The notes below the pieces were generated by a model, which saw only the letters and a list, made by a program, of their open reading frames with translations, did no database searches and was not told the origin of the DNA. The position numbers and the translations under genes were made by a program. This document shows positions 1 through 9,914 of a stretch of 64,000 nucleotides of DNA, one piece after another. Position 1 is the first letter of the stretch. Each line of letters starts with the position of its first letter. The stretch is from Heloderma charlesbogerti (Eukaryota; Chordata; Lepidosauria; Squamata; Helodermatidae): positions 5,828,501 to 5,892,500 of the forward strand of contig JANEZZ010001570.1 of assembly GCA_026122225.1 (NCBI GenBank), given 5' to 3'.

Positions 1-47
1 AACCCCGAGCTCCGCCGTTCATCCATCTAACTCAGTATCGTGTACAC

Positions 48-184
48 CAGCTTTCCCCAACCTGGTGCCCTCCAAGTGTTTAGGACTTCAATTCCCATCA
101 GCTCTGGCCAGCATGGCCAAGGGTCAGGAATCCTGGGAGCTGTAGTCCAAAATTATCTAGAGGGCACAAGGTTGGGGAAGGGTG
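48..184. mobile_element. hAT-like MITE, CAGCNTTCCCCAA type
   Basis: 137-bp hairpin-like element: CAGCTTTCCCCAACCTGGTG at the left, its complement ending GGTTGGGGAAGGGTG at the right. The 8-base flanks GTGTACAC (40-47) and GTCCTACA (185-192) are imperfect versions of one site, as for an old hAT duplication. Relatives are at 44161-44285, 47195-47326 and, more distantly, 62794-62912. Confidence 0.75.
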
Positions 185-192
185 GTCCTACA

Positions 193-292
193 CAGTGGAG
201 GCTGATGTCCTTGGATAGCTCCATTAAAGTTCTGACGGAAACCCAGAGCAGATACACCGCCCCACTGACATCGGCGCCACCAGCCTCCACTG
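193..292. mobile_element. hAT-like MITE, CAGTGGAGGCTG type
   Basis: 100-bp element with inverted ends CAGTGGAGGCTG and CAGCCTCCACTG. Flanks GTCCTACA (185-192) and ATTCTACA (293-300) agree at 6 of 8 bases, fitting an aged 8-bp hAT duplication. It is inserted beside the first MITE in the same SINE site. Confidence 0.75.
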
Positions 293-437
293 ATTCTACA
301 CTGACTGGCAGCGGAACTCCAGCGGTTCAAACAGGAGTCTTTCTTAGCCCAACCTGGATATTCCAGGGATCGAGGAGGGGGCTTTGGCATGTAAAGCAGA
401 TGCTCTAGTTCTACCATTGAGCTATAGCCCTTTCCCC

Positions 438-3400
438 CAGCACTCATCTTTACATCTGGAAAAACTTATCCATCTGCTTTCAGTCCCAATATACTTCCTT
501 GTAACTAGAATTCTTTAGCACAAAGCAACCCAATTTCTCTTCAAGAACTTTCTCCAATTTCCATCTAAAGATTGGGTGGTGGTAGTAGGGGGAAACCCTG
601 CAGGCTGGGGCTTAACACCCTGCCCTCTGCCAGATATTTTTCTTTTTTTGCTCTTTTACATTCCTTGTGGAACATCTAGCATTGAGGAAGGGATCTGTGT
701 AATTCAAAAGCTTGCATGCCACATTGTGAACTTTGGTTGATCCTCCTAATTAATTCTTTTATTGCCTCAGCTTACTTTCTGCGTGCCTGAATTCTATGAA
801 ATGTGCAGCAACAGGATCAATAAAAAGGCAGCGGCAGAGGGCATACCACAATAGGATTCGATATAGAAGAAAATGGCATAATTCATCAGCAAGGGGATTG
901 TATTATCCAACGTGTACGTCTTCTTGGCAGTATTATTCTGAGCCACATGCCTGCTTTACAGTTAATTGGTTTCCTCTCAAAATGGTGTACGGGGCTTGAT
1001 ATTTTAGGAGCTTGGTCCTATGTGCATAATTATGATTGAAGCTGAAAGAGAGAAGCACTTGAATATGGTGAAGTGTGCTAGTATTAACTGGTTGATCTGT
1101 AAAAAACTGACAGCTTTTTCTGGGAACTTCCTGTTTCTTTGCCTGCCTGCAACAGAAGTAGCCTTCAGAAAGGCTGTGCAAAATGAGTCAATGTGGTTTT
1201 CAAAGACGCCTGGTTAAGGAAGACTGCAGCATGGCTGAACTGATCATTTGCATGCATTTAAAAAAGACACACACATAGAACCCTGATCAAATCCTCTGTA
1301 CAGTAAGACCAGTACACAGTATCTGTATGTCTTATCTCCAAGACTCCAAAGGGAGGAGAAATTTGGGGCAAATCCCCTTGAAATGGAGGCCATCATGCAT
1401 AAATGAAGCAACAAAATGGATTCTTATTTGATAGAGAAATGGGGAGAGTGTACAAATGTAGGTGGGAAGGGTTTGTGTGTATTTGTTGTGTCTTAAGTAG
1501 AGAAAGCAGCAAGCAAAGATCCCTTTGCTCAATTGTTCGATATTGATTTCTGGCAGCTGTTAGACACAGTTGCAGGTACATCCAGAAGAGTAAGAACATA
1601 TTTGGTGAGGAGCAAATGCTGCATGTTTTCTTTCCAGAGAATGATGGAGAGCTAGTTCTGGAGTTATTTCCACAGCACATCTCTTTAAAATAGTCAGTGC
1701 CTCTCCAGATTACTGTGCTTAATGCAAACACAGAAACAAACTGAGAGCAGCTGCTATTCAGATGTTGCTAGGGACGCAAGCACTTCTCCTGAAAAGGGGG
1801 GGTCACCTTTTCCCAGTACTCAAACTGCATGTGTGTCCCCCATCTCCCCCCACCCCCTTTTAAACACTCAAGGGCAGAATTGCTTGTCTCACAAAGGTGG
1901 GCTACCATGCAAAGGGGAGCAAAGACCAGCAAAACTATTTCCACCCCCACCAATGCGCATGACATTTCATGGAAATGTCCTCTTTTCCCCAATTAATTTT
2001 TAAAGGTCCTGTGTGTGATGCCATTCTTGAGCACTACAGTTCATGCCCCTCCCAAAGGTTTATTTTTTTTTTAAGCCAGCCATCCCAATTTTACTTTCCT
2101 ACTTTTTTCATAGCAAAAACAAAAACAACAAGTTTGTAACCCTTCATCTATCAAGCTGAAACCAGACGTAGCCCTATAAGGGACTTGGGGAGGGGATGTT
2201 GTTGGGGTTAGCTTTACAGTTTTGGGTGGAGAATAAGCTCTCTGATGCAAGTCAAACATATGATAAATAGGACTGTGTAACACATAACCAATGCCAGTTT
2301 TGTATTTCAGTATTGCTTCTGACATGCCAAATACTTTATTGTCATTGGTTATTACCCCCCTTCACTTCCCTAATTAGTGAGGTGAGTAGGGAGAAAGTAT
2401 CATCAGAAGATCTTGGGTGCATCCAGGTTTTGCCCATCCTTTTTTTTAATTCACTGAACACCTGAAATAGAATACAAAGACACATCAAACACTAAAGAAT
2501 ATTTGCTTAAGGTCATCATATCACATACAGGCAATCTCTGACACGTCTTTGCATGTTTTTACTTTGTCCCGTTCATGCTTAAACCATCTAAAATTATCCT
2601 CCAAAAAATGTAATATGTGAAACGGACCTTATCAGTAAGTCAAATCAACAGTAAAATCCTTTCAGTTCACACAAATACAACATGGTCAGTTGAATAAGCT
2701 TAATGAAAACTTAGATATGAGCAAAGAAGGGTATTCTAGCAAGTCCAGAAGTTTTGAGGCTCTAGTATTAGGTACTGATTTGTTCCTATGCAATTGTTTT
2801 AACAGCTGCACCAATATGCTAAAAAAAAGAGAGACAAAAGTGACCTCATCTTTCCTTTCTTATGCAAGCCATTTATTATATCCTAATGAACACGTGTGGG
2901 AAATGGTGTCTCCTTTTTTCTCACCCCATGCAGTTCCTTCACTCACATCATTCTGTAACAGACATTTATTTATGTCCAGGAAATAATGTGAATCAAGGGA
3001 ATTCTGTGGATTTTTGTTCTTGCTCACAACCATTTTGACAGCAGTCGATGAGTCCAGATGCCTGTGGACCAAACAGTAACACCAGGGTACACACGGTCAC
3101 GTGGAGTAATGGGCCATCCCTAGCATGTGCTCACATGGTGGTGAGAATTTTACCATACCCCAGCTTTCCTAGATGGTGAATGTGCAGGAAATGGCTCCTC
3201 ATCGCATGGCTCCCTAATTGGTTGCATGTGCACAGCAAAGATTTACAACTTGGCAAAAGGTCATCTGCATTAACCAAATAAATAAAGAGGCCTGTTCTTC
3301 TCCACAATGAAGGATGTAACATCAGGTGCATCCTCACAGGGTATCCCCTTGCACAAAACTGGAAGCAAAGAGAGCACATGGGAAAAGCTCCTCTTTTGTC

Positions 3401-3650
3401 TCCCATGTTGACACAGGAAAGTTGGTTATGCAGGATGTACAAACAGTGATGGTACCTGGAACCAGGTTGTACTGTGGAACAGGAACACAGTACCAGCACA
3501 GTACCACCAACTTTATGCATGGTCTTGAAAGGCTACCAAAAAAATATATCAAAGCACACTTCTGATTTCTGTCAAGAAACAAAAACCTGTATGTGAATAA
3601 GCCCATCTCTTCCACAAGCCTTCTTGACTACTTTCTTTCTGTATCTGAGG
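438..3650. other. No recognisable gene or repeat
   Basis: AT-rich sequence with short pyrimidine and A runs. Reading frames are short and lack recognisable motifs. No terminal repeats or LINE protein similarity were noticed. Confidence 0.5.
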
Positions 3651-3657
3651 ATTCAGG

Positions 3658-3790
3658 GCCAGCACTACCATTAGGCAGGGTGAGATGCTTGCCTCAGGCA
3701 GGCAGAAGATGCCGAGGGGTACAGAATAGGCAGAGCTGTGCGCCGCATGACCCGACCTTCAGCCCCAAAGCTAGGCTGCTGCTCTCAGGT
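3658..3790 (+). repeat. Dispersed repeat fragment (GGGCCAGC...TTAGGCAG)
   Basis: TCAGGGCCAGCACTACCATT and the following AGGCAGGGTGAG are shared with 46083-46140 (plus) and, inverted, with about 37555-37685. Probably fragments of one DNA-transposon family; the boundaries are not resolved. Confidence 0.45.
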
Positions 3791-3964
3791 GCGGTTGAGA
3801 ATGGGTCACATTACCATTGTTGGAAGTAACATTCAACTGCCAGTGTGGTTGGCTTTTGTAGATGGAATGGAGAGTAGGGGGGGGGGGAGGCACGACCTGG
3901 TCCTTCCACCCAGGCACCAAAATGTCTTGGGGCAGCCCATTGAGGAGTGCTCAGTTCCACTAAG

Positions 3965-4185
3965 AGCACACCAGCAATCATGTGGCCAAAGTGGCATTTC
4001 AGAGACTGATTTATTGCAATATTTTGCATTGTTATCCCATTTTATCCTCATAACAACTGAGTAAAGTACGTCAAGATGAATTATAGTGATTTGCCCAGGG
4101 CCACCCAGTAAAAGTGATGGTTGTGCAAGGATTGAACCCAGGTCCCTCCAGTCCAAGTCCAAAACTCTATCCATTTAAAAATTAC
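3965..4185 (-). mobile_element. tRNA-derived SINE (MIR/CORE-like), minus strand
   Basis: Read on the minus strand it has an A-box-like ATGGATAGAGTTTTGGA, then B box GGGTTCAATCC (about 4133-4143), then GGTGGCCCTGGGCAAATCAC and a stretch ending TTATCCTCATAACAAC-like sequence. The same order occurs in the better preserved plus-strand copy at 40870-41095. Old and diverged. Confidence 0.65.
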
Positions 4186-4267
4186 CTCTGGTGGGACACC
4201 CCTTTAATTCTTCTTGATAACCATAGCTTTTTTATGGCATAGTGCAAATGTTGCTGTGATCAAACAA

Positions 4268-4630
4268 AGACTAGGTTTGCACAACACTAGCCCACATTCA
4301 GTGGTTGAGTGTGTGTTGTTGCTAAACCGTGGGTTGTTTGTTGAACTGTGGGTTAGCATGTTATCTGAACCCAGGATGATTTCCACAGGGTAGCTTGTTA
4401 ATCATGTAGTTTGGCTTATTTTTCTTGAACAAGCCATCTTAGTTTGTTGTTGGGTTGTTCCAGATGGTTAACAAGCCACACTGCATGGTTAACAAGCCAC
4501 ACTGATGAAAATGTCCTGGGTTCAGACAACACACTAACCCACTATTCAACAAACAACCCATGGTTCAACAAGAACCCACGCTCAACCACCGAATGTGTGT
4601 TAGCATATTGTGTGAACAGCCCCAATATAT
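4268..4630. mobile_element. Long-hairpin MITE, about 360 bp
   Basis: Two arms of about 120-150 bp in inverted orientation: 4270-4415 and about 4460-4625. Matching blocks include GTGGGTTGTTTGTTGAAC (left) against GTTCAACAAACAACCCA-type sequence (right), and CTGAACCCAGGA against TCCTGGGTTCAG. The ends resemble GGTTTGCACAACA and TGTGTGAACAGCC. No ORF. Short spacer containing a tandem GGTTAACAAGCCACACTG. The superfamily is not determined because no duplication is clear. Confidence 0.72.
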
Positions 4631-4639
4631 CTTTTAGGA

Positions 4640-7065
4640 AGTGTGAACACAACTGTTTTTAAAGGTTCTGGCTAATCAGGGTACAAGTGCTGATTCTCAT
4701 GACCACTTTGCCCAAAATAGTGTTGAATTCTTTGTGTACTGGATAGTGCAACTGCAGCGTCCTCACTGCACATAGACTCAAGCATCTGCATAGAGCTACT
4801 ACATGAGTCCTCTTCAGGCATCAGAGGTCATAACCATGGAAGGAACATAGGGCCATGCGTGCCACCCCCTTCCCCTCCACCCCTGCCTTCCCCATGTTGA
4901 CAGGGAAGGTCTGAAGAGAAACTAGGCATGTGGTTACAATGCTCTGCACAACAGCCTAATGCAGTTCCAGTTTATCTTCAGACTTTCCCCTTCAACACAG
5001 GGAGATAAGGATTGCAGGGGCCGTCAGGGCATGCATGCATGTCCCTACCATGATTATGATTCTGTCATGCTTGAACAGGACCATTGTCTCACCACATTGT
5101 CAGACAGAACAGATTATTACTTTCTACATGGGTGGGAGAGCATGATCCTAATTATTTCACTGGGCATAGACTCAAACCTCTGCATGTGGTTTACAGTATG
5201 TCCACAGTATCCTCAAATTCCAAGCAATTATGGACCCATGGTAAATATTGTCTGACCATATGGCCGGAAGCTACAGAAAATTGACATCCCATGTGGTGAG
5301 ATGCACTCTGAGTCCATCTGTAACAGCCCTTACTTAACTCTAAGACACTTTAACCACCGTGTCAGTCAAGTCTTCTTTACACATTAGTTTTTTTAAACTG
5401 TGGGTTATTCTGACATTCAAACCTGTCTAGATGAAATCTTTAACTGCTTCATTTAAGAGCATATACTTTGCCTGGCAATCATTTTAATCTGTAAAAACAA
5501 AATATAGAGCTGCACTATTTGGAAAATGCTTTGTTTTTCATGGAAAATGACCACAGACAATAAGTGACCCCAAAGCACAGTGGGATATAAGTAGAGAGAA
5601 CTCTGTGTGTGTGTGTTGCATTGTGAGTTGTTATATTAATATAATTTATTTTAAATATGACCCATATATGAAGCACATTTCTGGCCATATTTTCTCAGAA
5701 ATTAGTCTTAGTCATTTCAATAGACCTACCCCCAAGTAAGCATGCTTAGGATTACAGCCTTAGACTTCATATTATACTCAGAGTAAATTCAACAAATCAG
5801 AGAAAACATAGATAAAGTAGAGTACATGCAGGCTACATTCACCTCTACATCTTCTAACACCTGATTCTATCCTCACTGTAAATTCAACATTAAGGAATTC
5901 TCTGCTGTGACATCTTTAATTTCTATTGAAATGTTAACTACTATTTTCTCCTTGTTTAGTCACCATGTAAAATCCGTTCTGGAAAACGTGACGGACATCT
6001 CCTTTGCAATCAATACAGAAGTATGAAAGACAGTGCATTTGATTAGGAAGGCTACTCCCCCCAACCATTTCTGGATAGGAGAAAATATGTAACTTTGTTT
6101 TCCAGAACCATTCTTTTAAAATTGCCCTTAGCTTAGGCTAAGATAAAAGCTTTTAAAACAGCTATTGTTTAATCAATAACTTTTTCAAGCATTTGTATTT
6201 TTATATATTTAAATTGCTTTGTTAGCTGTTTTGTGATAGAAAGATGGGATAAAAATATTAAATAAAAGAAAATAAACATTGGTTTCTCCAGTTATGCCTG
6301 GAGCTATACTGGGGGTATGTCCGACCATCATCCCTTGTCAGATTTTGTTTTATTTTTATTTTTCTCTTATTTATCTCTCATTTGGGTTTCTTTGTTCAAT
6401 CCCAATACACTAAGAACACTAGAGAGGTAATTATGGGGTGTGAGATATAACAGTGGTTCAGATGACAGACCCTTCCTCTGGGAATCCACTGAGCATGCCA
6501 TGGATGATTTTACCACAGATCTCCAGTAAAATCAACCAGTGAATCCAGACTAGAATCAAGAGTTATTTCCTTCATGCAGTTGTCACTCATTTGTTACAGG
6601 TAATTCAGACATTTTTTCCTGCAGCTAGTGCTGGGGGGGTGGGGGAAGGATATTGCATTTTCCCAGTATTCTGATAGTTTGTCCCTGGGAAAATGTAATT
6701 CACCAATCCACGACAGCTACTACCTAGTGTGTTAAGTGAAAATATTAGTGCCATGTGGAATGTGGTTGTGTGAATGTCATAGACACCACTGGGTTAATGC
6801 CTGTGACATCACTACTGATGAGACACATGACCCCACCCATGTTATGAGTGTTTATTAAAAACTTTGTTCACTCGCTATATGAGACAGGAGCACTCATGTA
6901 GCCCTCTAAAAATAAATAATGTGATCAAAGCTTTCTAAGAGCCCTGCAGTAAAGCTCCACAACTTAATGAATCTTTTGCATAAAAAAATAAGCAACATTA
7001 TGTGGGGAATAAAGATAGATATTGCTGAAACACACATCACACTACTCATTAAAACACATACATAC
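4640..7065. other. AT-rich, mostly unrecognised
   Basis: Two weak signals only: 5722-5762 (AAGTAAGCATGCTTAGGATTA) resembles one arm of a palindromic MITE seen at 54945-55035, and 6205-6275 ends in GATAAAAATATTAAATAAA, like a LINE 3' tail. No coding signal. Confidence 0.45.
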
Positions 7066-7069
7066 ACAG

Positions 7070-7256
7070 GCTGCTTCCAGACAGAGGGCTGGCACTAACA
7101 GCCAGAAGGCATTCTCCTACTGTTCCATCTTTGTTTTCCTTCACAGATTTTCTGCAGTAAGAAAAAAGACAGGAGAAGTGGTGAGAAAACACAGGAGGAC
7201 TACGAGCAGAAGGCAATGACATCTGGACCCCTAGCCTGGTTTTATAGAGCCACACT
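7070..7256 (+). mobile_element. GCTTCCAGA-type MITE, partial
   Basis: CTGCTTCCAGACAGAGGGCT at the left, then TTCCATCTTTGTTTTCCTTC, GAAAACACAGGAGG and GGCAATGACATCTGG in the same order as the copies at 54266-54493 and 61421-61633. The right terminal repeat is missing or too diverged. Confidence 0.6.
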
Positions 7257-8637
7257 CATTGCCAAACATATACTGCAGAGGTGGAAAGCCACCAGGTCCC
7301 CTGATGTGGATCATTTGGTAAAAGACTTTGTCAAGTAATCCATTTTCTTTTTGTGTTCTTCTTGTTCAGACGTTCAGTCGTGTCCGACTCTTCGTGACCC
7401 CATGGACCATAGCACGCCAGGCCTTCCTGTCCTGCGCTCTCTCCCGGAGCGTGCTCAAGTCCATATTCATTGCATCGGTGATGTTGCTATCCAGCCATCT
7501 CATCCTCTGCCGTCCCCTTCTCCTTTTGCCTTCAGTCTTTCCCAGCATCAGGGTCTTTTCCAGAGAGTTTTCTCTTCGCATTAGATGGCCAAAATATTTG
7601 AGCTTCAGCTTCAGTATCTGTCCTTCTAATGAGCACTCAGGGTTGATGATTTCCTTTAGGATGGACTGATTTGACCTCCTTGCTGTCCAGGGGACTCGTA
7701 AGAGTCTTCTCCAGCACCACAGTTCGAAAGCATCAATTCTTCAGCGCTCAGCCTTCCTTATAGTCCAGCTCTCACAGCCATACGTTACTACTGGGAAAAC
7801 CATAGCTTTGATTAGATGGACCTTTGTCGGCAAGGTGATGTCTCTGCTTCTTACTATGCTGTCTAGGTTTGCCATAGCTTTCCTCCCAAGGAGCAAGCGT
7901 CTTTTAATTTCATGGCTACAGTCACCGTCTGCGGTGATCTTGGAGCCCAAGAAAATAAAATCTGTCACGGCTTCCATTTCTTCCCCTTCCATATGCCAGG
8001 AAGTGATGGAGCCAGATGCCATGATCTTCATTTTTTTAATGTTGAGTTTCAAACCAGCTTTTGCACTCTCTACTTTCACCCTCAACAAGAGGCTCTTTAG
8101 TTCCTCTTCGCTTTCTGCCATTAGGGTGGTATCATCTGCATATCTGAGGTTGTTGATAATTCTCCTGGCAATCTTAATTCCGACCTGTGATTCATGCAAC
8201 CCGGCGTTTCTCATGATGTACTCTGCATATAAGTTAAATAAGCAGGGTGACAATATGCAGCCTTATCGTACTCCTTTCCCAATTTTGAACCAATCGGTTG
8301 TTCCATGTCTGGTTCTTACTGTTGCTTCTTGACCCTCGTACAGGTTTCTCAGGAGACAGGTAAGGTGGTCTGGTACCCCCATCTCTTTCGAAATTTGCCA
8401 AAGTTTGTTGTGATCCACACAATCAAAGGCTTTAGCGTAGTCAATGAAGCAGAAATAGACGTTTTTCTGGAATTCTCTTGCTTTCTCCATGATCCAGCGA
8501 ATGTTGGCGATTTGATCTCTAGTTCCTCTGCCTCTTCGAAACCCAGCTTGTACTTCCAGTAGTTCTCAGTTCGCATACTGCTGAAGCCTAGCTTGTAGGA
8601 TTTGTAGGCTTGTGAGCATAACCTTGCTGTCATGTGG

Positions 8638-9566
8638 TAGGGATGGTGGAGAATTTCTCCCCGAATCTTCGGGAGGCCGAGCGCCGCCGCATTCGGCCCT
8701 CCGAAGTTGGTTGGGAAATTCTCCGCCGGCCCCCCACCTCCCCCCCCGGGACGGGACTTACCTTTGGCGAATGTCCCTCTCGGCGGCGGGTCCCAGCGGC
8801 GTTTTGGCGGCGTTTCGTCGAGGGCGGGGGCAGCGGCCGGTCTCCCGACCGGCTGCCGCCGCCGCCGCCATTGCAAAAAAAAAAAAAACTAAAGTAAAAA
8901 AAAAAACACCTTTGATAGGCTACGTAACGATTTACGTAGCCTACCACGGCTAGATTTCCAAAGTCAGCCGTGACAGGCTACGTAAATCGTCACGTAGCTT
9001 ATCATGGGTGACATTGAAAAAAAAAAAAGCGCGTATGCAAATGGCGGCGCCCATGGGGCGCCGCCATTTGCATTCCTTATTTTGGCACGTCTAGTCTACG
9101 TAAAGATTTACGTAGACTACGGCGAAAATAAGGGCACGCTATTTGCGTTGCCCTTATTTTCGCCGTAGTCTACGTAAATCTTTACGTAGACTAGACGTGC
9201 CAAAATAAGGAACGCAAATGGCGGCGCCCCATGGGCGCCGCCATTTGCGTACGCACTTCTTTTTTTTTTTTCTAAAGTCACCCGTGATAGGCTACGTGAC
9301 GATTTACGTAGCCTGTCACGGCTGACTTTGGAAATCTAGCCATGATAGGCTACGTAAATCGTCACGTAGCCTATCACGGGGTCTTTTTTTTTTTACTTTT
9401 TGTTTCGCGGCCGGGGAGACGGGGCGCTTCTCCCCGGCCTGAATTTCAGCCGGGTGAGGCAGGATGCCTTCCCCCCCTCGCCTGAACTTCGGGGGGAAAA
9501 GCGAAGTGCCTCCCCCCCACCGCGAAGCCAAGCTGCGAAAAGGTAAGTGGCTTTTGTACATCCCTA
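8638..9566. mobile_element. TAGGGATG foldback MITE (hAT-like), copy 1, 929 bp
   Basis: Starts TAGGGATGG and ends ACATCCCTA. It is CpG-rich in an AT-rich setting and built as nested inverted repeats: the halves pair around about 9135, with shorter palindromes inside (GGCTACGTAA...TTACGTAGCC modules near 8918, 8978, 9096, 9168, 9290, 9350). Four AAATGGCGGC motifs or complements lie at about 9044, 9060, 9208 and 9234. No ORF of its own. It interrupts the BovB copy. Unlike copies 2 and 4 no clear 8-bp duplication is seen (TCATGTGG left, GAAATGAC right), so flanking change after insertion is likely. Assigned to the family by terminal similarity with the copies at 28440, 29812 and 55100. Confidence 0.8.
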
Positions 9567-9580
9567 GAAATGACTGCAAT

Positions 9581-9914
9581 GGGCCGCGGTGGCTCAGTGG
9601 TTAAGACGCTGAACTGCAGACTGGAAGGTCGGCAGTTCGAGACCCGAGTACCGCGTGACGGAGTGAGCTCCCGTCTTCAGTCCCAGCTCCTGCCAACCTA
9701 GCAGTTCGAAAGCAAGAAATTGCAAGTAGATAAATAGGCACCGCCTCGGCGGGAAAGGTAACAGCGTTCCGTGCACCTCGGTGTTCAGTCATGCCGGCCA
9801 CATGACCATGGAAGCGTCTTCGGACAGCGCTGGCTCTTCGGCTTAGAAACGGGGATGAGCACCGCACCCTAGAGTCGGACACGACTGGTTGGGGACACCT
9901 TTACCTTTACCTTT
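9581..9914 (+). mobile_element. Sauria-type tRNA SINE, full length
   Basis: The head has a pol III A box (TGGCTCAGTGGTTA, 9590-9603) and a B box (AGTTCGAGACC, about 9634-9644). The body is followed by a tail containing AGAGTCGGACACGACTGG (about 9871-9888), which matches the BovB 3' end, then ACCTTT repeats. The perfect 16-bp duplication TAGAAATGACTGCAAT lies at 9565-9580 and 9915-9930. The first two bases of the duplication are the terminal TA of the neighbouring foldback element, so the SINE landed after that element. It was probably mobilised by BovB enzyme, as known for squamate Sauria SINEs. Confidence 0.93.

Larger units (their letters stand above)
1..437 (-). mobile_element. tRNA-derived SINE, split by two hAT-like MITEs
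   Basis: Minus strand, with SINE sequence in 301-437 and 1-47. The head reads GGGCTATAGCTCAATGGTAG (A box) and then TCGATCCC (B box). The body (CTGCCAGTCAGTGTAGA) resumes beyond the insertions as GATACTGAGTTAGATGG, matching the uninterrupted relative at 58072-58258 (CTGCCAGTCAGCG..CAATACTGGGCTAGATGG). The two MITEs at 48-184 and 193-292 lie between. The 3' end runs off the window. Confidence 0.78.

Noticed and set aside
7328..8332. Plus-strand frames of 113 and 174 aa, with similar ones at 13847-14926
   Set aside because: Antisense shadows of the BovB ORF: the same frames recur opposite each BovB copy.
8349..8953. Overlapping frames up to 175 aa on both strands near 8.3-8.95 kb
   Set aside because: They cross the BovB/foldback junction and take their length from GC-rich palindromes with few stops; no domain is present in the foldback part.
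8638..9566. CRISPR-like array in the foldback element
   Set aside because: The repeated units are palindromic modules in both orientations, without regular spacing or unique spacers, within a eukaryotic DNA transposon.
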